The notes under the pieces were generated by a model. It worked only from the letters and a program-made list of their open reading frames with translations, ran no database searches and had not been told where the DNA came from. Below, piece after piece: positions 1 through 9,918 of a DNA stretch of 64,000 bases. Position 1 is the stretch's first letter; each line of letters opens with the position of its first letter. The stretch covers positions 1,054,001-1,118,000 of the forward strand of contig NZ_NIWU01000001.1 of NCBI RefSeq assembly GCF_002236105.1. The letters run 5' to 3'. Source of the stretch: Pseudomonas umsongensis. Lineage in GTDB: Bacteria; Pseudomonadota; Gammaproteobacteria; Pseudomonadales; Pseudomonadaceae. The position numbers and the translations under genes are program-made.

Positions 1-236
1 CGCGAGGACTTTCGCTGACGATATGTTACCCCGCGGGAGGTGGGAGGGCAGGGCGTGAGTGCGCCGTAGCGGAATGCGGTTTTCTGTAGTCGCATTTTCT
101 TGATCTGGCGCAAAGTATCTACCTTCCTTGGGCGTATCTTTTTTATGTTTCTAACAACATTTTTTAGAAATGCTGGAAATTGGCGCTCATCCTTTACGTT
201 TGTCAGTGTGTTTTTTCATACTTTCAAGGGAGTCCC

Positions 237-1130
237 ATGAAAACCTCATATTTCGTAGCAGCGGTAATTCTCGCTGCTGGCTTGTCTGCCATCACCCCTC
301 ACGCCAACTCGCAGACACTCGAAAAAGTTGCCGACAGTAACAAAATCACCGTGTCTTACCGCGAGGCATCGGTACCTTTCAGCTACTTGATTAGCCCCAC
401 CAAAGCCGTGGGTTTCTCAGTCGATTTAACCGATGCCATCGTTGATGATGTGCGCAGGAAGCTCAAGAAGCCGAACTTGGAAGTGGCTTACATTCCTGTG
501 TCTTCGCAGACCCGCATTCCGTTGCTGGTCAACGGCACATACGATCTGGAGTGCGGATCCACCACCAACAACGCTGCGCGTGGCAAGGACGTAGCTTTTG
601 CAATTAGCCATTTCTACACCGGTACGCGCCTACTGACTAAGAAGAACTCCGGCATAAAGAACTATACCGATCTCGCAAAGAAGACTGTCGCCAGCACCGC
701 CGGTAGCACCAACGAGAAGGTCATCCGCCAATACAGTACCGACCACAATCTAGACATACAGATCGTCCTGGGCAAAGACTACGACGACTCCTTGGCACTG
801 GTTGAAAATGATCGTGCCGTGGCGTTTGCTATGGACGATGTACTGCTGTTTGGCCTCATGGCGAACTCTAAAAATCCCGACGCGCTCGAAGTAGTGGGTG
901 ATGCGCTGCAAGTTGAACCCTATGGCTGCATGCTTCGCAAAGATGATCCTGAGTTCAAGGAATTGGTCGATGACACCATAACCCGTCTCATGACGTCAGG
1001 CGAATTCGAAAGGCTATACACCAAGTGGTTTCAATCACCGATACCTCCGAAAGGAATGAACCTGAACATGCCAATGAGCGAACAGCTCAAAGCCAATCTC
1101 AAGGCCCGCAGTGACAAACCAGCGCTGTAA
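237..1130 (+). CDS. Glutamate/aspartate-type ABC transporter periplasmic binding protein
   Basis: A 297-residue solute-binding protein of the GltI-like family, which captures acidic or related polar amino acids in the periplasm for an ABC permease. The start is the ATG at 237 rather than the upstream in-frame codon at 180, because it follows GGGAG and opens a clear signal peptide (MKTSYFVAAVILAAGLSA). The mature part has the family block DLECGSTTN and two alpha/beta lobes typical of extracellular domain family 3. No permease or ATPase gene is next to it, so it is an orphan component here. It lies just upstream of the amino-acid cluster at 1626-9861 and could serve it. The fold assignment is secure; the ligand is inferred. 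Confidence 0.85.
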   Translation: MKTSYFVAAVILAAGLSAITPHANSQTLEKVADSNKITVSYREASVPFSYLISPTKAVGFSVDLTDAIVDDVRRKLKKPNLEVAYIPVSSQTRIPLLVNGTYDLECGSTTNNAARGKDVAFAISHFYTGTRLLTKKNSGIKNYTDLAKKTVASTAGSTNEKVIRQYSTDHNLDIQIVLGKDYDDSLALVENDRAVAFAMDDVLLFGLMANSKNPDALEVVGDALQVEPYGCMLRKDDPEFKELVDDTITRLMTSGEFERLYTKWFQSPIPPKGMNLNMPMSEQLKANLKARSDKPAL

Positions 1131-1205
1131 AGCTACCGGGTGAAAACGACCGATTCTGCTGAAAGCCGGTTATGAACAATTACCTGATCATTGACCGGTG
1201 AAAAC

Positions 1206-1231
1206 GGTGGTTGCCTCGCTGCGCAACCACC
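1206..1231. terminator. Hairpin after the binding protein gene, possible terminator
   Basis: A nine-base stem, GGTGGTTGC (1206-1214) and GCAACCACC (1223-1231), with an eight-base loop, 75 bases after the stop codon at 1130. It is preceded by AAAAC but followed by only a weak T/C stretch, so termination is possible rather than shown. Confidence 0.4.
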
Positions 1232-1324
1232 TTCCGTTCGGCGTTTGCGTCAACCGGCCATGCTAACGCTGCCTAAGCTCTGATTTACCGGAAATTATTC
1301 CGGAAAATACAAGGAAGGTGTGGC

Positions 1325-1537
1325 ATGACGTTATTGAAGTGCTGCACGTCCATTTTGTTGCTTACCCTGGCAGGTTGCTCGACCAGCAGCTCTTATAAAC
1401 CGCCACCAGTGCCTTCATCCGCAGTGACGCTCAATGATGAGCAAATCCACGGCACTGAGGGGCCTGAGCAGCTGAATGTTGGTGAGAACTTCTCAGCGAG
1501 TAACGGTGACACTCTGTACCTGGCATCCAGCCATTAA
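1325..1537 (+). CDS. Small predicted lipoprotein
   Basis: A 70-residue protein with a lipoprotein signal: a short hydrophobic run followed by the lipobox LAGC, so Cys17 or so would be lipidated and the rest exported. The mature part is about 50 residues, rich in Ser, Pro and Thr, with no recognised domain. The ATG follows AAGGTGTGGC, an acceptable ribosome site. It stands alone between the binding protein and the PLP enzyme. Function unknown. Confidence 0.65.
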   Translation: MTLLKCCTSILLLTLAGCSTSSSYKPPPVPSSAVTLNDEQIHGTEGPEQLNVGENFSASNGDTLYLASSH

Positions 1538-1625
1538 AAAAAGCACCCCTTACTCCCAGATATCATGATTTTTCACAAGCACGAGCCTTCCATATAGTCC
1601 TCCCAAGCCCACCAGGAACACGGTT

Positions 1626-2921
1626 GTGTTTCCCTTGATGCGAGACAACTTTATGGAAAACAAAAAACGCACCGTCCAAGCTTCAGAGGTTGGGATGGGA
1701 ACTCGAGCCGTATGGGGAGGAGAGCAGGTTCAACATCCCTATAATGCGACCCAGGCACCCATAGTGGTCAGTGCCGCCTACGGCTATGACGATATCGACA
1801 AGTGGTATGACGTGGCATTGGGAAAGGAGCCCGGCTTCATTTACAGCAGGATGAGCAATCCCACGGTCTCTGTCCTGGAAGATAAACTCTGTGAACTCGA
1901 AAGCGCAGAGTCTGCCGTAGCTTTCAGCACCGGAATGGCCGCAATCAGCGGTGTACTACACACCTTCCTATCCTATGGGCAGCGTGTGATATCTACACGT
2001 GACAGCTACGGTGGTACGAACAAGATTTTTGAGGAGTTCCTTCCACGCATGGGGGTGGAGGTCACCCTTTGCGATACGCTCGACACTGTGGTTCTTGAGC
2101 AGGAGATTGCTAAAGGATGCAGCGTCCTGTACTTGGAAACACCCACGAACCCTACGCTGAAAATTGTTGATATTCGGCGCCTTGTGGCAGCGGCGAAGCG
2201 AGTGGGTGCTTTGGTTGTTGCGGACAACACATTCGCGACGCCTCTAAATCAGAATCCGCTCGCTTTAGGCGTTGATGTGGTTGTGCACAGCGCGACCAAA
2301 TTTCTGTCCGGTCATGGTGATGTACTCGGCGGTGTAGTCTGCGGCGCTGAGCATCTGATGTCTCAAGTTCGCCATTACCGCGAAATCAATGGGGCATCGC
2401 TGGATCCTTTTTCGGCGTATCTAATCATCCGTGGCATCAAGACTCTGGCTCTGCGCCTTCGTCAGCAACAGGCGAGCGCACAACTTTTGGCCGAGTACCT
2501 CTGTACCGAGCCGTTGGTAGAGTCCGTGAACTATCCGGGCTTGCCTCAACACACTGGTCATGACATTGCTCGATCGCAAATGAACGGATTCGGAGCCATC
2601 GTCAGCTTCGTGCTTAAAGGAGGCATGGACACTGTCACTCGTTTGCTCCCGCTGCTCAGATATGCGCATCGGGCGGGTAATTTGGGTGCGGTCGAGACTA
2701 TTTATGGGCCTGCTCGGACAACCAGTCATGTGGAAAATACCCCGGAAGAACGTCAGGCACTTGGAATTTCCGAAGGTCTGGTTCGGGTGTCTGTAGGAAT
2801 TGAAGATTCAGCAGATTTACTGGCTGATCTAAAGCAAGCCTTCGCTTTAGTGCGAAGTAAACAAAATGATGCAATCCTTCACGCTGACAGTGCCAAACGT
2901 TTCATTGAGATAGAAGCCTGA
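1626..2921 (+). CDS. PLP-dependent cystathionine gamma-synthase/lyase family enzyme
   Basis: A 431-residue fold-type I enzyme of the Cys/Met metabolism family, which performs gamma-replacement or gamma-elimination on homoserine esters, cystathionine or methionine. The PLP lysine is in [11 protein letters not shown] (about residue 225) and the cofactor Asp is in VVADNTF. The loop that reads YGCT in methionine gamma-lyase reads YGGT here, so the Cys characteristic of that enzyme is absent; this favours a cystathionine-type or O-substituted homoserine substrate. A GTG at 1626 is best placed relative to AGGA at 1614-1617; ATGs at 1638 and 1653 are alternatives. It leads a run of amino-acid genes including homoserine dehydrogenase, which supports a homoserine-linked role. 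Exact reaction uncertain. Confidence 0.85.
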   Translation: MFPLMRDNFMENKKRTVQASEVGMGTRAVWGGEQVQHPYNATQAPIVVSAAYGYDDIDKWYDVALGKEPGFIYSRMSNPTVSVLEDKLCELESAESAVAFSTGMAAISGVLHTFLSYGQRVISTRDSYGGTNKIFEEFLPRMGVEVTLCDTLDTVVLEQEIAKGCSVLYLETPTNPTLKIVDIRRLVAAAKRVGALVVADNTFATPLNQNPLALGVDVVVHSATKFLSGHGDVLGGVVCGAEHLMSQVRHYREINGASLDPFSAYLIIRGIKTLALRLRQQQASAQLLAEYLCTEPLVESVNYPGLPQHTGHDIARSQMNGFGAIVSFVLKGGMDTVTRLLPLLRYAHRAGNLGAVETIYGPARTTSHVENTPEERQALGISEGLVRVSVGIEDSADLLADLKQAFALVRSKQNDAILHADSAKRFIEIEA

Positions 2922-3055
2922 ATGCAGGCAGGACTTTCGATATTCATCTTAAGCCATTCATGAAGAATGAAAATAATAATATCCAGCGACGAAAAAATTG
3001 TACTGCCAAAAAACCAGTTACAAGTTTTGTCCGAACATTTCATGAGAATACAACT

Positions 3056-4492
3056 ATGTCCACGCGTATAGAAAATAATCAGCCCGATCCAAACTCGCGC
3101 TTTAAAAAGGAAATGCAAACCCGTCATATCGTTATGTTGGCACTGGGCGGTGTGATTGGTACGGGGTTATTCCTTACCTCCGGTTACACCGTGAATCAGG
3201 CAGGGCCGCTCGGTGCGGTGATCGCTTACATCATCGGTGCGGTGATGGTGTATTTAGTCATGGTCTGTCTCGGTGAGTTGGCTGTACAGATGCCAGAAAC
3301 CGGATCGTTCAGTAGCTACGCAACGCGATACCTTGGCCCAGGCACCGGCTATACAGTGGCCTGGCTTTACTGGCTCACATGGGCAGTCGCTATCGGTTCA
3401 GAGTTTACAGCCGCGGGTATACTGATGGTGCGGTGGTTTCCTGAAACGCCGGTCTGGATTTGGAGTGCGTTGTTTGCCATTGCAGTCTTCTTAAGCAATG
3501 TTGTCTCTGTCCGGTTGTTTGCGGAAACTGAATTTTGGCTTTCGCTGATTAAGGTCCTGACCGTTATCACGTTCATAGCGATCGGGGGGGCGGCAATTAT
3601 CGGACTTTTGCAAGTACAGAGTCTGCAGGGGGCGGGACTTTCCAACTTCACTCGTGAGGGGCTGTTCCCCACCGGGTTCTTGCCCATTGCAATGACCCTC
3701 CTGGCTGTTTCCTTCGCATTTTCAGGAACAGAGCTGATCGGAATTGCTGCAGGCGAAGCGAAAGATCCACAAACCAGTGTACCGAAGGCAATCCGCACGA
3801 CAGTGGTGCGTTTGGCGTTGTTCTTTGTGGGAACAATTTTCGTCCTTGCGACCTTACTGCCACGGGAGCAGGCGGGACTTGTAGAAAGTCCATTCGTCAT
3901 GGTGTTTGAGTTGATTGGTATCCCATACTCCGCCGACATTATGAACTTTGTCATTCTCACTGCACTGATTTCTGCCGCCAACTCTGGGCTGTATGCAGCA
4001 TCGCGCATGCTGTGGACATTGAGCGATCAAGGACATATGCCTAAGCGCTACGCCAGGCTTTCCAGGCGCGGAACGCCCGTAAACGCCATCGTTCTTAGCA
4101 TGGCAGGAGCAGTGGCTTCTCTGCTCAGCAGTGTGTTTGCCCCTGATACGGTTTACTTGGCTTTGGTGTCCATTTCCGGTCTGGCGGTCGTCGTCGTGTG
4201 GATGAGCATTGCTGCAAGCCAGATCGCGTTCCGTCGTCAATACGTTGCCAATGGCGGACGCGTTGAAGACCTGCATTTCCGTGTGCGTGGCTATCCGTGG
4301 GTGCCTATCGGTGCAATGTTGTGCTGCCTCCTGGCCTGCGTCGGTATTGCATTTGATCCGGAGCAGCGAGTGGCGCTTTATTTCGGCCTGCCCTTTATTG
4401 CGTGGTGCTATTTCGTTTATTGGATCACTCGAAACAAGAGAGCAGAAAGGTTGGCATTAGCCGCAGCTGCTCATTCTTCTAGCACTGCGTGA
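3056..4492 (+). CDS. APC-family amino acid permease (LysP/AroP-type)
   Basis: A 478-residue inner-membrane transporter of the amino acid-polyamine-organocation superfamily. The family signature [13 protein letters not shown] lies in the first helix, and about twelve hydrophobic helices can be followed. The chosen ATG at 3056 gives the usual short hydrophilic N-terminus ([20 protein letters not shown]); a start at 2960 would add 32 unlike residues. It follows the PLP enzyme by 134 bases, so it may supply that enzyme's substrate. Sequence pattern is closest to lysine/basic or neutral amino acid permeases, but specificity cannot be read; a homoserine or threonine role is inferred from the neighbours. 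Confidence 0.88.
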   Translation: MSTRIENNQPDPNSRFKKEMQTRHIVMLALGGVIGTGLFLTSGYTVNQAGPLGAVIAYIIGAVMVYLVMVCLGELAVQMPETGSFSSYATRYLGPGTGYTVAWLYWLTWAVAIGSEFTAAGILMVRWFPETPVWIWSALFAIAVFLSNVVSVRLFAETEFWLSLIKVLTVITFIAIGGAAIIGLLQVQSLQGAGLSNFTREGLFPTGFLPIAMTLLAVSFAFSGTELIGIAAGEAKDPQTSVPKAIRTTVVRLALFFVGTIFVLATLLPREQAGLVESPFVMVFELIGIPYSADIMNFVILTALISAANSGLYAASRMLWTLSDQGHMPKRYARLSRRGTPVNAIVLSMAGAVASLLSSVFAPDTVYLALVSISGLAVVVVWMSIAASQIAFRRQYVANGGRVEDLHFRVRGYPWVPIGAMLCCLLACVGIAFDPEQRVALYFGLPFIAWCYFVYWITRNKRAERLALAAAAHSSSTA

Positions 4493-4543
4493 ATTTCTCA
4501 GGCAATGATTGAGTATAGATAACGCCCTGATGAGGTTGCGCCG

Positions 4544-5434
4544 ATGAGTCAAAAGTCACTACCACCCTTGAATTGGTTGAGGGCATTCGAAGTATCGGCG
4601 CGTTGTTTGAACTTTACCCACGCATCGCAAGAACTCCATTTGACTCAAGGGGCCGTGAGTCAGCAGATTCGTCAGTTAGAAAGTCACCTCGGTGTGGCGC
4701 TGTTCAAGCGCTTACCCCGAGGGCTTGGCTTGACCGAGGAGGGGCAGTCGTACCTGCCTGTTGTTCAGGACGCGATCAGTCGCCTTGCCGTTGGCACGAA
4801 CGAGATTTTCGGTCAGCACAATCGAAGACATGTGAAGGTGCGCGGCAGCCTTTCCTTTCTTCATTATTGGTTGGCCCCCCGACTCGCAGACTTTTGTCGG
4901 GAGTATCCCCAGATTGATATTCGATACATCAGCAATCTTTGGGTGAAAGAACCGGATGGTGAGGATGACCTGGAGATCCGGTGGGGATGCGGTGAGTGGT
5001 CTGGCTTGCACGCTCAGCGATTGACCTGGGACATCCTTCAACCTGTTTGCTCTCCAGATCTCATGGTCAGATCACCCATACATGAGCCTCGCGACTTGAT
5101 GAACCATTCCCTGCTTCACGTGTTGGGTTACGAAGAAGGTTGGGGCTATTGGTTGAAGCGAGTTGGAGCAGACGACGTCGATTATTCCCGTGGGCTTCAG
5201 TTTGACACGCTGATTTCCACGATTCGCATGGCCGAATTGGGGCAGGGCGTTGCGCTGGCGCGGTCTTCCGTTGTCGAGGATTTGCTTCAGAGTGGGCAAT
5301 TGATTGCGCCATTCAATCACCGAATAGAGGCCAGCGAATCTTTTTATCTGGTGCACGAGCAGTCCGAAGTGCTATCGCCTGATGCCGCAAATTTTTCTAC
5401 TTGGCTGGTGGCTCAAGCCCATCGCCTTTTGTAA
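4544..5434 (+). CDS. LysR-family transcriptional regulator (GcvA-like)
   Basis: A 296-residue LysR-type regulator. The N-terminal winged helix-turn-helix is at about residues 8-65 (FTHASQELHLTQGAVSQQIR), followed by the effector-binding domain. The opening LPPLNWLRAFEVSAR and the general pattern resemble the GcvA/AmpR subgroup. It starts 51 bases after the permease gene and ends 18 bases before the threonine-synthase-like gene, on the same strand, so it is probably embedded in the operon it controls. Effector is inferred to be the amino acid handled by the cluster. Confidence 0.88.
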   Translation: MSQKSLPPLNWLRAFEVSARCLNFTHASQELHLTQGAVSQQIRQLESHLGVALFKRLPRGLGLTEEGQSYLPVVQDAISRLAVGTNEIFGQHNRRHVKVRGSLSFLHYWLAPRLADFCREYPQIDIRYISNLWVKEPDGEDDLEIRWGCGEWSGLHAQRLTWDILQPVCSPDLMVRSPIHEPRDLMNHSLLHVLGYEEGWGYWLKRVGADDVDYSRGLQFDTLISTIRMAELGQGVALARSSVVEDLLQSGQLIAPFNHRIEASESFYLVHEQSEVLSPDAANFSTWLVAQAHRLL

Positions 5435-5452
5435 TACCGATTGGGAGTGACC

Positions 5453-6841
5453 ATGGATTATGTAAGCACACGCGGCGGTGACATGCGGGCGGACTTTCGC
5501 CGTGTGGTGCTGTCGGGGCTCGCCGAGAATGGTGGCCTGTATGTACCAACCCGTTTGCCGGTATTCACAGAGAAACAAATCACCAGCTGGTCATGGCTGC
5601 CGTTTGATGAGCTGGTATGGCGGGTAATCTCGCCATTTGTTGGTTCGTCCATGGACGAAAGCACCCTCCGAGCATTGCTCAGCGACAGTTATCGACAATT
5701 CAAGCACCGCGCTATTACCCCGCTTGAGCAGATCGGGCATAACGAGTGGATACTCCAGCTGTTTCATGGCCCGACGCACTCTTCCAAGGATTTCGCCGCG
5801 CAGTTGCAGTCGCGCCTGGTCAAGCATTTTCTGGAGGAGGTGGGTAGAGAGGCGTTGGTGGTCGGTGCAACCAATGGTGATACAGGTCTCGCGGCGCTTG
5901 AAGCCTTTGCTGACTGCCCGGCTGTCCGCATGGCGATACTGTATCCGCGCGAGGGGCTTGCGCCTGAGCAACTCAGTGCCTTGCAGGCAGCCGACCCAAC
6001 GCGGGTTCAGCTGTTTGCGGTTGACGGAAATTTCGATGATTGCCAGACGCTGGTCTCCCGACTCTTGCGTGAGTGGCCGTTGGACGCAGTGATGCCGGTC
6101 TGTTTCAACTCGACCAATTGGATCGGCGTCCTGGCCCAAATCGTTTTTTACTTCCACGCGGCGTTGCAACTGGGGGGTGGTTCACGTCCCGTCGGCTTTA
6201 GCGTTCCCGCTGCCAGCTCGGCCGAGATATACGCAGGTTACATTGCGCAGAAAATGGGATTACCCATCAATCAGGTGATCATCTCTACCAATAGCAATGA
6301 TGCGCTGCACCAGTTTTTTCATTGCAATCGCTACTCCACCCGGATGACCAGTCGAACAGTTTCGCCAGCGATGGACTTCTCGTTGTTTTCCAACCTGGAG
6401 CGGTTTATCTGGGAGATTTACGAGCACGATGGCTGCTCAACAAAAGCGCTGATGGAGCAATTTGAAAGTTGCGGAGAAATGAGCATTGGCAATCAGCAAT
6501 GGCTGCGTGCCCGAGTACTCTTCGATTCCTATGCGGTAGACGAATCCCAGGTACGCGATGAGGTGGTCGAACTGTTTCGAGAGACAGGTTCTGCCATCGA
6601 TCCTCACACCGCTGTCGGTGTGCTGGCCGGCCGGCTTCATCGACGCAGCCTGGGGGCGCCAATGGTCACCTTCGGGCAAATAGCGCCGGCCAAGTCAGCA
6701 GCGCTGTTGGCAGAGCTCGGCGTCTGGCAAGCAAGCGTTGCGAGGACTGTCGAGGTGCGCGAGCAACTGCCTTACCTGGCCAAGGGCGATCTGGAGGGCC
6801 TGTGCCAGGCTCTCCGTCTGGCACAGCAGAGGCTTTCATGA
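5453..6841 (+). CDS. Threonine synthase-like PLP enzyme
   Basis: A 462-residue protein of the threonine synthase family (fold-type II), which normally converts O-phosphohomoserine to threonine. The N-terminus (YVSTRGG, LAENGGLYVP) is the conserved family start and the PLP lysine is K112 in HGPTHSSKDFAAQ. The ATG at 5453 is preceded by GGGAGTG with good spacing; the in-frame TTG at 5441 is too close to the upstream gene. No homoserine kinase is nearby, so its phosphorylated substrate would have to come from elsewhere, or the enzyme may act on another four-carbon amino acid. Its last codons overlap the Lrp gene by an ATGA junction, showing tight translational coupling. Confidence 0.87.
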   Translation: MDYVSTRGGDMRADFRRVVLSGLAENGGLYVPTRLPVFTEKQITSWSWLPFDELVWRVISPFVGSSMDESTLRALLSDSYRQFKHRAITPLEQIGHNEWILQLFHGPTHSSKDFAAQLQSRLVKHFLEEVGREALVVGATNGDTGLAALEAFADCPAVRMAILYPREGLAPEQLSALQAADPTRVQLFAVDGNFDDCQTLVSRLLREWPLDAVMPVCFNSTNWIGVLAQIVFYFHAALQLGGGSRPVGFSVPAASSAEIYAGYIAQKMGLPINQVIISTNSNDALHQFFHCNRYSTRMTSRTVSPAMDFSLFSNLERFIWEIYEHDGCSTKALMEQFESCGEMSIGNQQWLRARVLFDSYAVDESQVRDEVVELFRETGSAIDPHTAVGVLAGRLHRRSLGAPMVTFGQIAPAKSAALLAELGVWQASVARTVEVREQLPYLAKGDLEGLCQALRLAQQRLS

Positions 6842-7275
6842 AGCGCATTCTGGATCCGCTGGACGAACGCATACTGGCCGAACTGACCGCCAATGCGCGA
6901 ATAGCCCATATCGAACTGGGTGCCAAGATCAACTTGTCCCGCAATGCTGTGCGTCAGCGTATCGAGCGTCTTGAGCGCGATGGTGCGATCCAGGGCTACA
7001 CAGTCCTTCTCGGTGAGTCACGACGACCTACATCGCTTATCAGCGCGGTGATCTTTGTCTACCGCTATGACCGCATGCGTGGCGAAGAAGTACTCGCGGC
7101 TCTGCGCTCCATTCCCGAAGTCGTGCAGTGTGAAGTACTCAGTGGTGAGTTCGATTTGATGTTGCGCGTGAATGCCGCCACACCTGAACGTGTCCACCTC
7201 GTGTGGAAGGAAATTGCGGCCATGTCGGGGGTGGAAAACACCGTGACATCGTTCGTTCTTTCCGCGGTGTTTTAA
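6838..7275 (+). CDS. Lrp/AsnC-family transcriptional regulator
   Basis: A 145-residue Lrp/AsnC regulator: an N-terminal helix-turn-helix (LDERILAELTANARIAHIEL, then LSRNAVRQRIERLERDG) and a C-terminal RAM/AsnC ligand-binding domain. The start overlaps the stop of the preceding gene (ATGA at 6838-6841), so both are translated from one message. Proteins of this family sense amino acids and often control an adjacent catabolic or transport gene; the 114-base gap before homoserine dehydrogenase is a plausible target. The cluster therefore carries two regulators of different families. Confidence 0.9.
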   Translation: MKRILDPLDERILAELTANARIAHIELGAKINLSRNAVRQRIERLERDGAIQGYTVLLGESRRPTSLISAVIFVYRYDRMRGEEVLAALRSIPEVVQCEVLSGEFDLMLRVNAATPERVHLVWKEIAAMSGVENTVTSFVLSAVF

Positions 7276-7389
7276 AAGATCGCGCTTGGGCAAAACGCTC
7301 AACTAATACAGCAGACTGCCATATTCAACTGCCAAAGCTCCGCTCTTAGGATGTTCCTATCGAACAACATCAATAAAGGAACAGCTGTT

Positions 7390-8430
7390 ATGACTGAGTA
7401 CAAAATTGCCTTGGTAGGGTTTGGTGGCGTGAACCGTGGCTTTGCCCAATTGGTCGCCGAGCGTAATGCCGAGTGGAAAAACTCCCTGGGTTTCACGGTT
7501 AAAATCGTCGGTGTTACCGATCTGTTCCTTGGCTCCATCGTTGCCAAAGAGGGTCTTGATGCAAAGCAGTTGGTCGCGCTACCGGTGGAAAAAGGCGCAT
7601 TCGCTCACCTGCCTGGCGGCAAGGCTGAGGCCTTCAATGAAGCCGTGATCAAGAACTCCGGTGCAGACATCATCGCTGAGGCCACTTTCACAAACCCGGT
7701 GGATGGTGAGCCCGCAACTACCTTTTGCCGTTGGGCCTTGGAAAGTGGCATTCATGTAGTCACCACCAATAAGGGGCCCATTGCGCTGCACGGGGCCGAG
7801 CTCAAAGCGTTGGCCCGTCGCAACCAGGTGGCTTTCGAATACGAGGGGGCGGTGATGAGTGGCACTCCTGTGATTCGCCTGGCCAAGCAGGCCTTGGCGG
7901 GTGCTAACGTCCAAGGTTTTGAAGGCATCCTCAATGGCACTTCCAACTATGTGCTCAGCCAGATGAAAGATGGCCTGGCGTTTAACGATGCCGTGGTGCA
8001 AGCGCAACAACTCGGCTACGCCGAGGCCGATCCAACCGCCGATGTAGAGGGGTTTGACGTACGCCTCAAGGTGGTCATCCTGGCCAACGAACTGCTGAAT
8101 GCACGACTGAATGTCAGTGATGTAGCGTGTTCGGGCATCAGCAATATCAGTGCGCAAGATATTGCTCAGGCAAGTGCCAATGGTGCGAGCTGGAAACTGA
8201 TTGGCTCAGCCGATCGTGCAGCCGATGGCTCGGTTCGAGCGAGTGTCGAGGCCCGGCTGCTGCCGGATTCGCATCCTCTGGCAGGTATTGCCGGCGCCAC
8301 GAATGCCGTGTCATTCAATACCGAACTGCTGGGAGCTGTCACGGTGTCCGGGCCTGGGGCAGGGCGTATCGAGACGGCCTTTGCATTGCTGTCGGACATC
8401 GTCGCCATTCACACCACCCACGGCAAGTAA
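7390..8430 (+). CDS. Homoserine dehydrogenase, short form without ACT domain
   Basis: A 346-residue homoserine dehydrogenase, interconverting aspartate semialdehyde and homoserine with NAD(P). The N-terminal Rossmann motif is GFGGVNRG, the cofactor/substrate loop has TTNKGPIA, and the catalytic region has GILNGTSNYVL and AEADPTADVEGFD. The biosynthetic enzyme usually carries a C-terminal ACT domain for threonine feedback; this one stops before such a domain, which fits a catabolic or unregulated role. The ATG at 7390 follows AAAGGA (7376-7381). Twelve bases separate it from the aldehyde dehydrogenase, with which it probably forms an operon. A catabolic direction is inferred. Confidence 0.92.
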   Translation: MTEYKIALVGFGGVNRGFAQLVAERNAEWKNSLGFTVKIVGVTDLFLGSIVAKEGLDAKQLVALPVEKGAFAHLPGGKAEAFNEAVIKNSGADIIAEATFTNPVDGEPATTFCRWALESGIHVVTTNKGPIALHGAELKALARRNQVAFEYEGAVMSGTPVIRLAKQALAGANVQGFEGILNGTSNYVLSQMKDGLAFNDAVVQAQQLGYAEADPTADVEGFDVRLKVVILANELLNARLNVSDVACSGISNISAQDIAQASANGASWKLIGSADRAADGSVRASVEARLLPDSHPLAGIAGATNAVSFNTELLGAVTVSGPGAGRIETAFALLSDIVAIHTTHGK

Positions 8431-8442
8431 CAGGAGGTTGTC

Positions 8443-9861
8443 ATGAGCGTATCCAGCATGGCCAGTATCCAGCTTGTGGAAGCCAAACAGATTGATGTTT
8501 TCAGTCCATTCGATGGTCGCTTGGTAGGGAGCGTCCCTTGCCTTGATGCAGCCGCAGTTCCTGGCTTGCTGGAACGCGCGCGAATCGGCGTGCGCGAGAG
8601 TGCGGCAATGCCTCGTCACCTGCGTGCGCGCATTCTTGAGGATGCCGCTCGGTGTGTGGAGCTTGAGTCTGATGCATTTGCCAAGCTGATCGTTGCAGAG
8701 GCGGGAAAAACGCTGCGACAAGCAGAGAAGGAGGTGAAGCGTTGCGTGAACACCTTGAAGCTATCGGCGGAAGAGGCGCGTCGTAACGCCGGTGAAGTAA
8801 TTCCATTTGGGGCCTATGAAGGATCGGAATCGCGGCAAGGTTGGTTCACACGGGAGCCGTTGGGACTTATCGTCGCCATCACGCCCTATAACGATCCGCT
8901 GAATCTGGTCGCCCATAAGCTCGGCCCGGCCATCGCCGGCGGCAATGCCGTGATTTTGAAACCCTCGGAACTCGCGCCGCTGTCTGCTCTCAAGCTCGTC
9001 GAGTGCTTGGTGAAAGCGGGGCTTCCACCCTCTGTGATTACCCCGGCTACGGGTGGCGTTGACCTGGGTAAAGCATTGGTGGAGGTTCGCGACGTACGGA
9101 TGATTTCCTTCACGGGTGGTTTTGCTACGGGTGAGGCCATTGCTCGTACCGCCGGGTTGAAGAAGCTGGCAATGGATCTGGGGGGAAATGCCCCGGTTCT
9201 TGTGCTTGAAGATTGTGATATCGGCCCGACCGTTGAGTCCTGTGTGTCGGGTGCCTTTTGGGCAGCAGGGCAGAATTGCATCGGCACTCAACGCATCCTC
9301 GTACATAGTTCAATTTATGAGGAGTTCCGTGAGCGTTTTGTCAGTCAAACGCGCGCCTTGGTAGTAGGTGATCCTAACCAGCGAGCAACGGATGTAGGCC
9401 CGATGATTACGGAGCAGGCGGCGCGCCGTACGGAGCAATTGGTCAATGAAGCACTGGCCGAAGGTGCTGTCCTTCTGTGTGGGCACCAACGCCAAGCTGG
9501 AAGTTATGCGCCGACCGTGCTCGAGCATGTGAGACATAGCAGTACGATTTGGCAGCAGGAAGTCTTCGCGCCGGTGGTTATCCTGGAACCTTTTGATCAT
9601 CTGGACGACGCCGTTGCTCTGGCTAACGCAACAGAGTACAGCCTGCATGCAGGTCTTTTTACACGTGATATTTCCAAGGCTTTAAAACTATCGCGTCAGA
9701 TTGAAGCGGGTGGCGTAATGATCAATGACTCTTCGGATTATCGTTTCGATGCCATGCCTTTCGGTGGTTTCAAGTACGGAAGTCTGGGGCGCGAAGGTGT
9801 TCGATTTGCGTATGAGGACATGACGCAGCCTAAAGTGGTCTGCATCAGCGAGTTGGATTAA
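8443..9861 (+). CDS. Aldehyde dehydrogenase family protein, possibly semialdehyde oxidising
   Basis: A 472-residue NAD(P)-dependent aldehyde dehydrogenase. The catalytic Cys lies in [10 protein letters not shown], the cofactor region includes ITPYNDPLN and [12 protein letters not shown], and [11 protein letters not shown] is the nucleotide-binding turn. The active-site motif that usually reads ELGG reads DLGG (MDLGGNAP), an Asp in place of the general-base Glu. It is 12 bases downstream of homoserine dehydrogenase, after AGGAGG. An attractive reading is that the dehydrogenase oxidises homoserine to aspartate semialdehyde and this enzyme oxidises that to aspartate. The family is certain; the substrate is inferred only from context. 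Confidence 0.87.
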   Translation: MSVSSMASIQLVEAKQIDVFSPFDGRLVGSVPCLDAAAVPGLLERARIGVRESAAMPRHLRARILEDAARCVELESDAFAKLIVAEAGKTLRQAEKEVKRCVNTLKLSAEEARRNAGEVIPFGAYEGSESRQGWFTREPLGLIVAITPYNDPLNLVAHKLGPAIAGGNAVILKPSELAPLSALKLVECLVKAGLPPSVITPATGGVDLGKALVEVRDVRMISFTGGFATGEAIARTAGLKKLAMDLGGNAPVLVLEDCDIGPTVESCVSGAFWAAGQNCIGTQRILVHSSIYEEFRERFVSQTRALVVGDPNQRATDVGPMITEQAARRTEQLVNEALAEGAVLLCGHQRQAGSYAPTVLEHVRHSSTIWQQEVFAPVVILEPFDHLDDAVALANATEYSLHAGLFTRDISKALKLSRQIEAGGVMINDSSDYRFDAMPFGGFKYGSLGREGVRFAYEDMTQPKVVCISELD

Positions 9862-9918
9862 ACCTACAAAAAAAATTGCGATTGACTCACATCGGGTGGA
9901 CGCTTTTTCTGACGCCCG

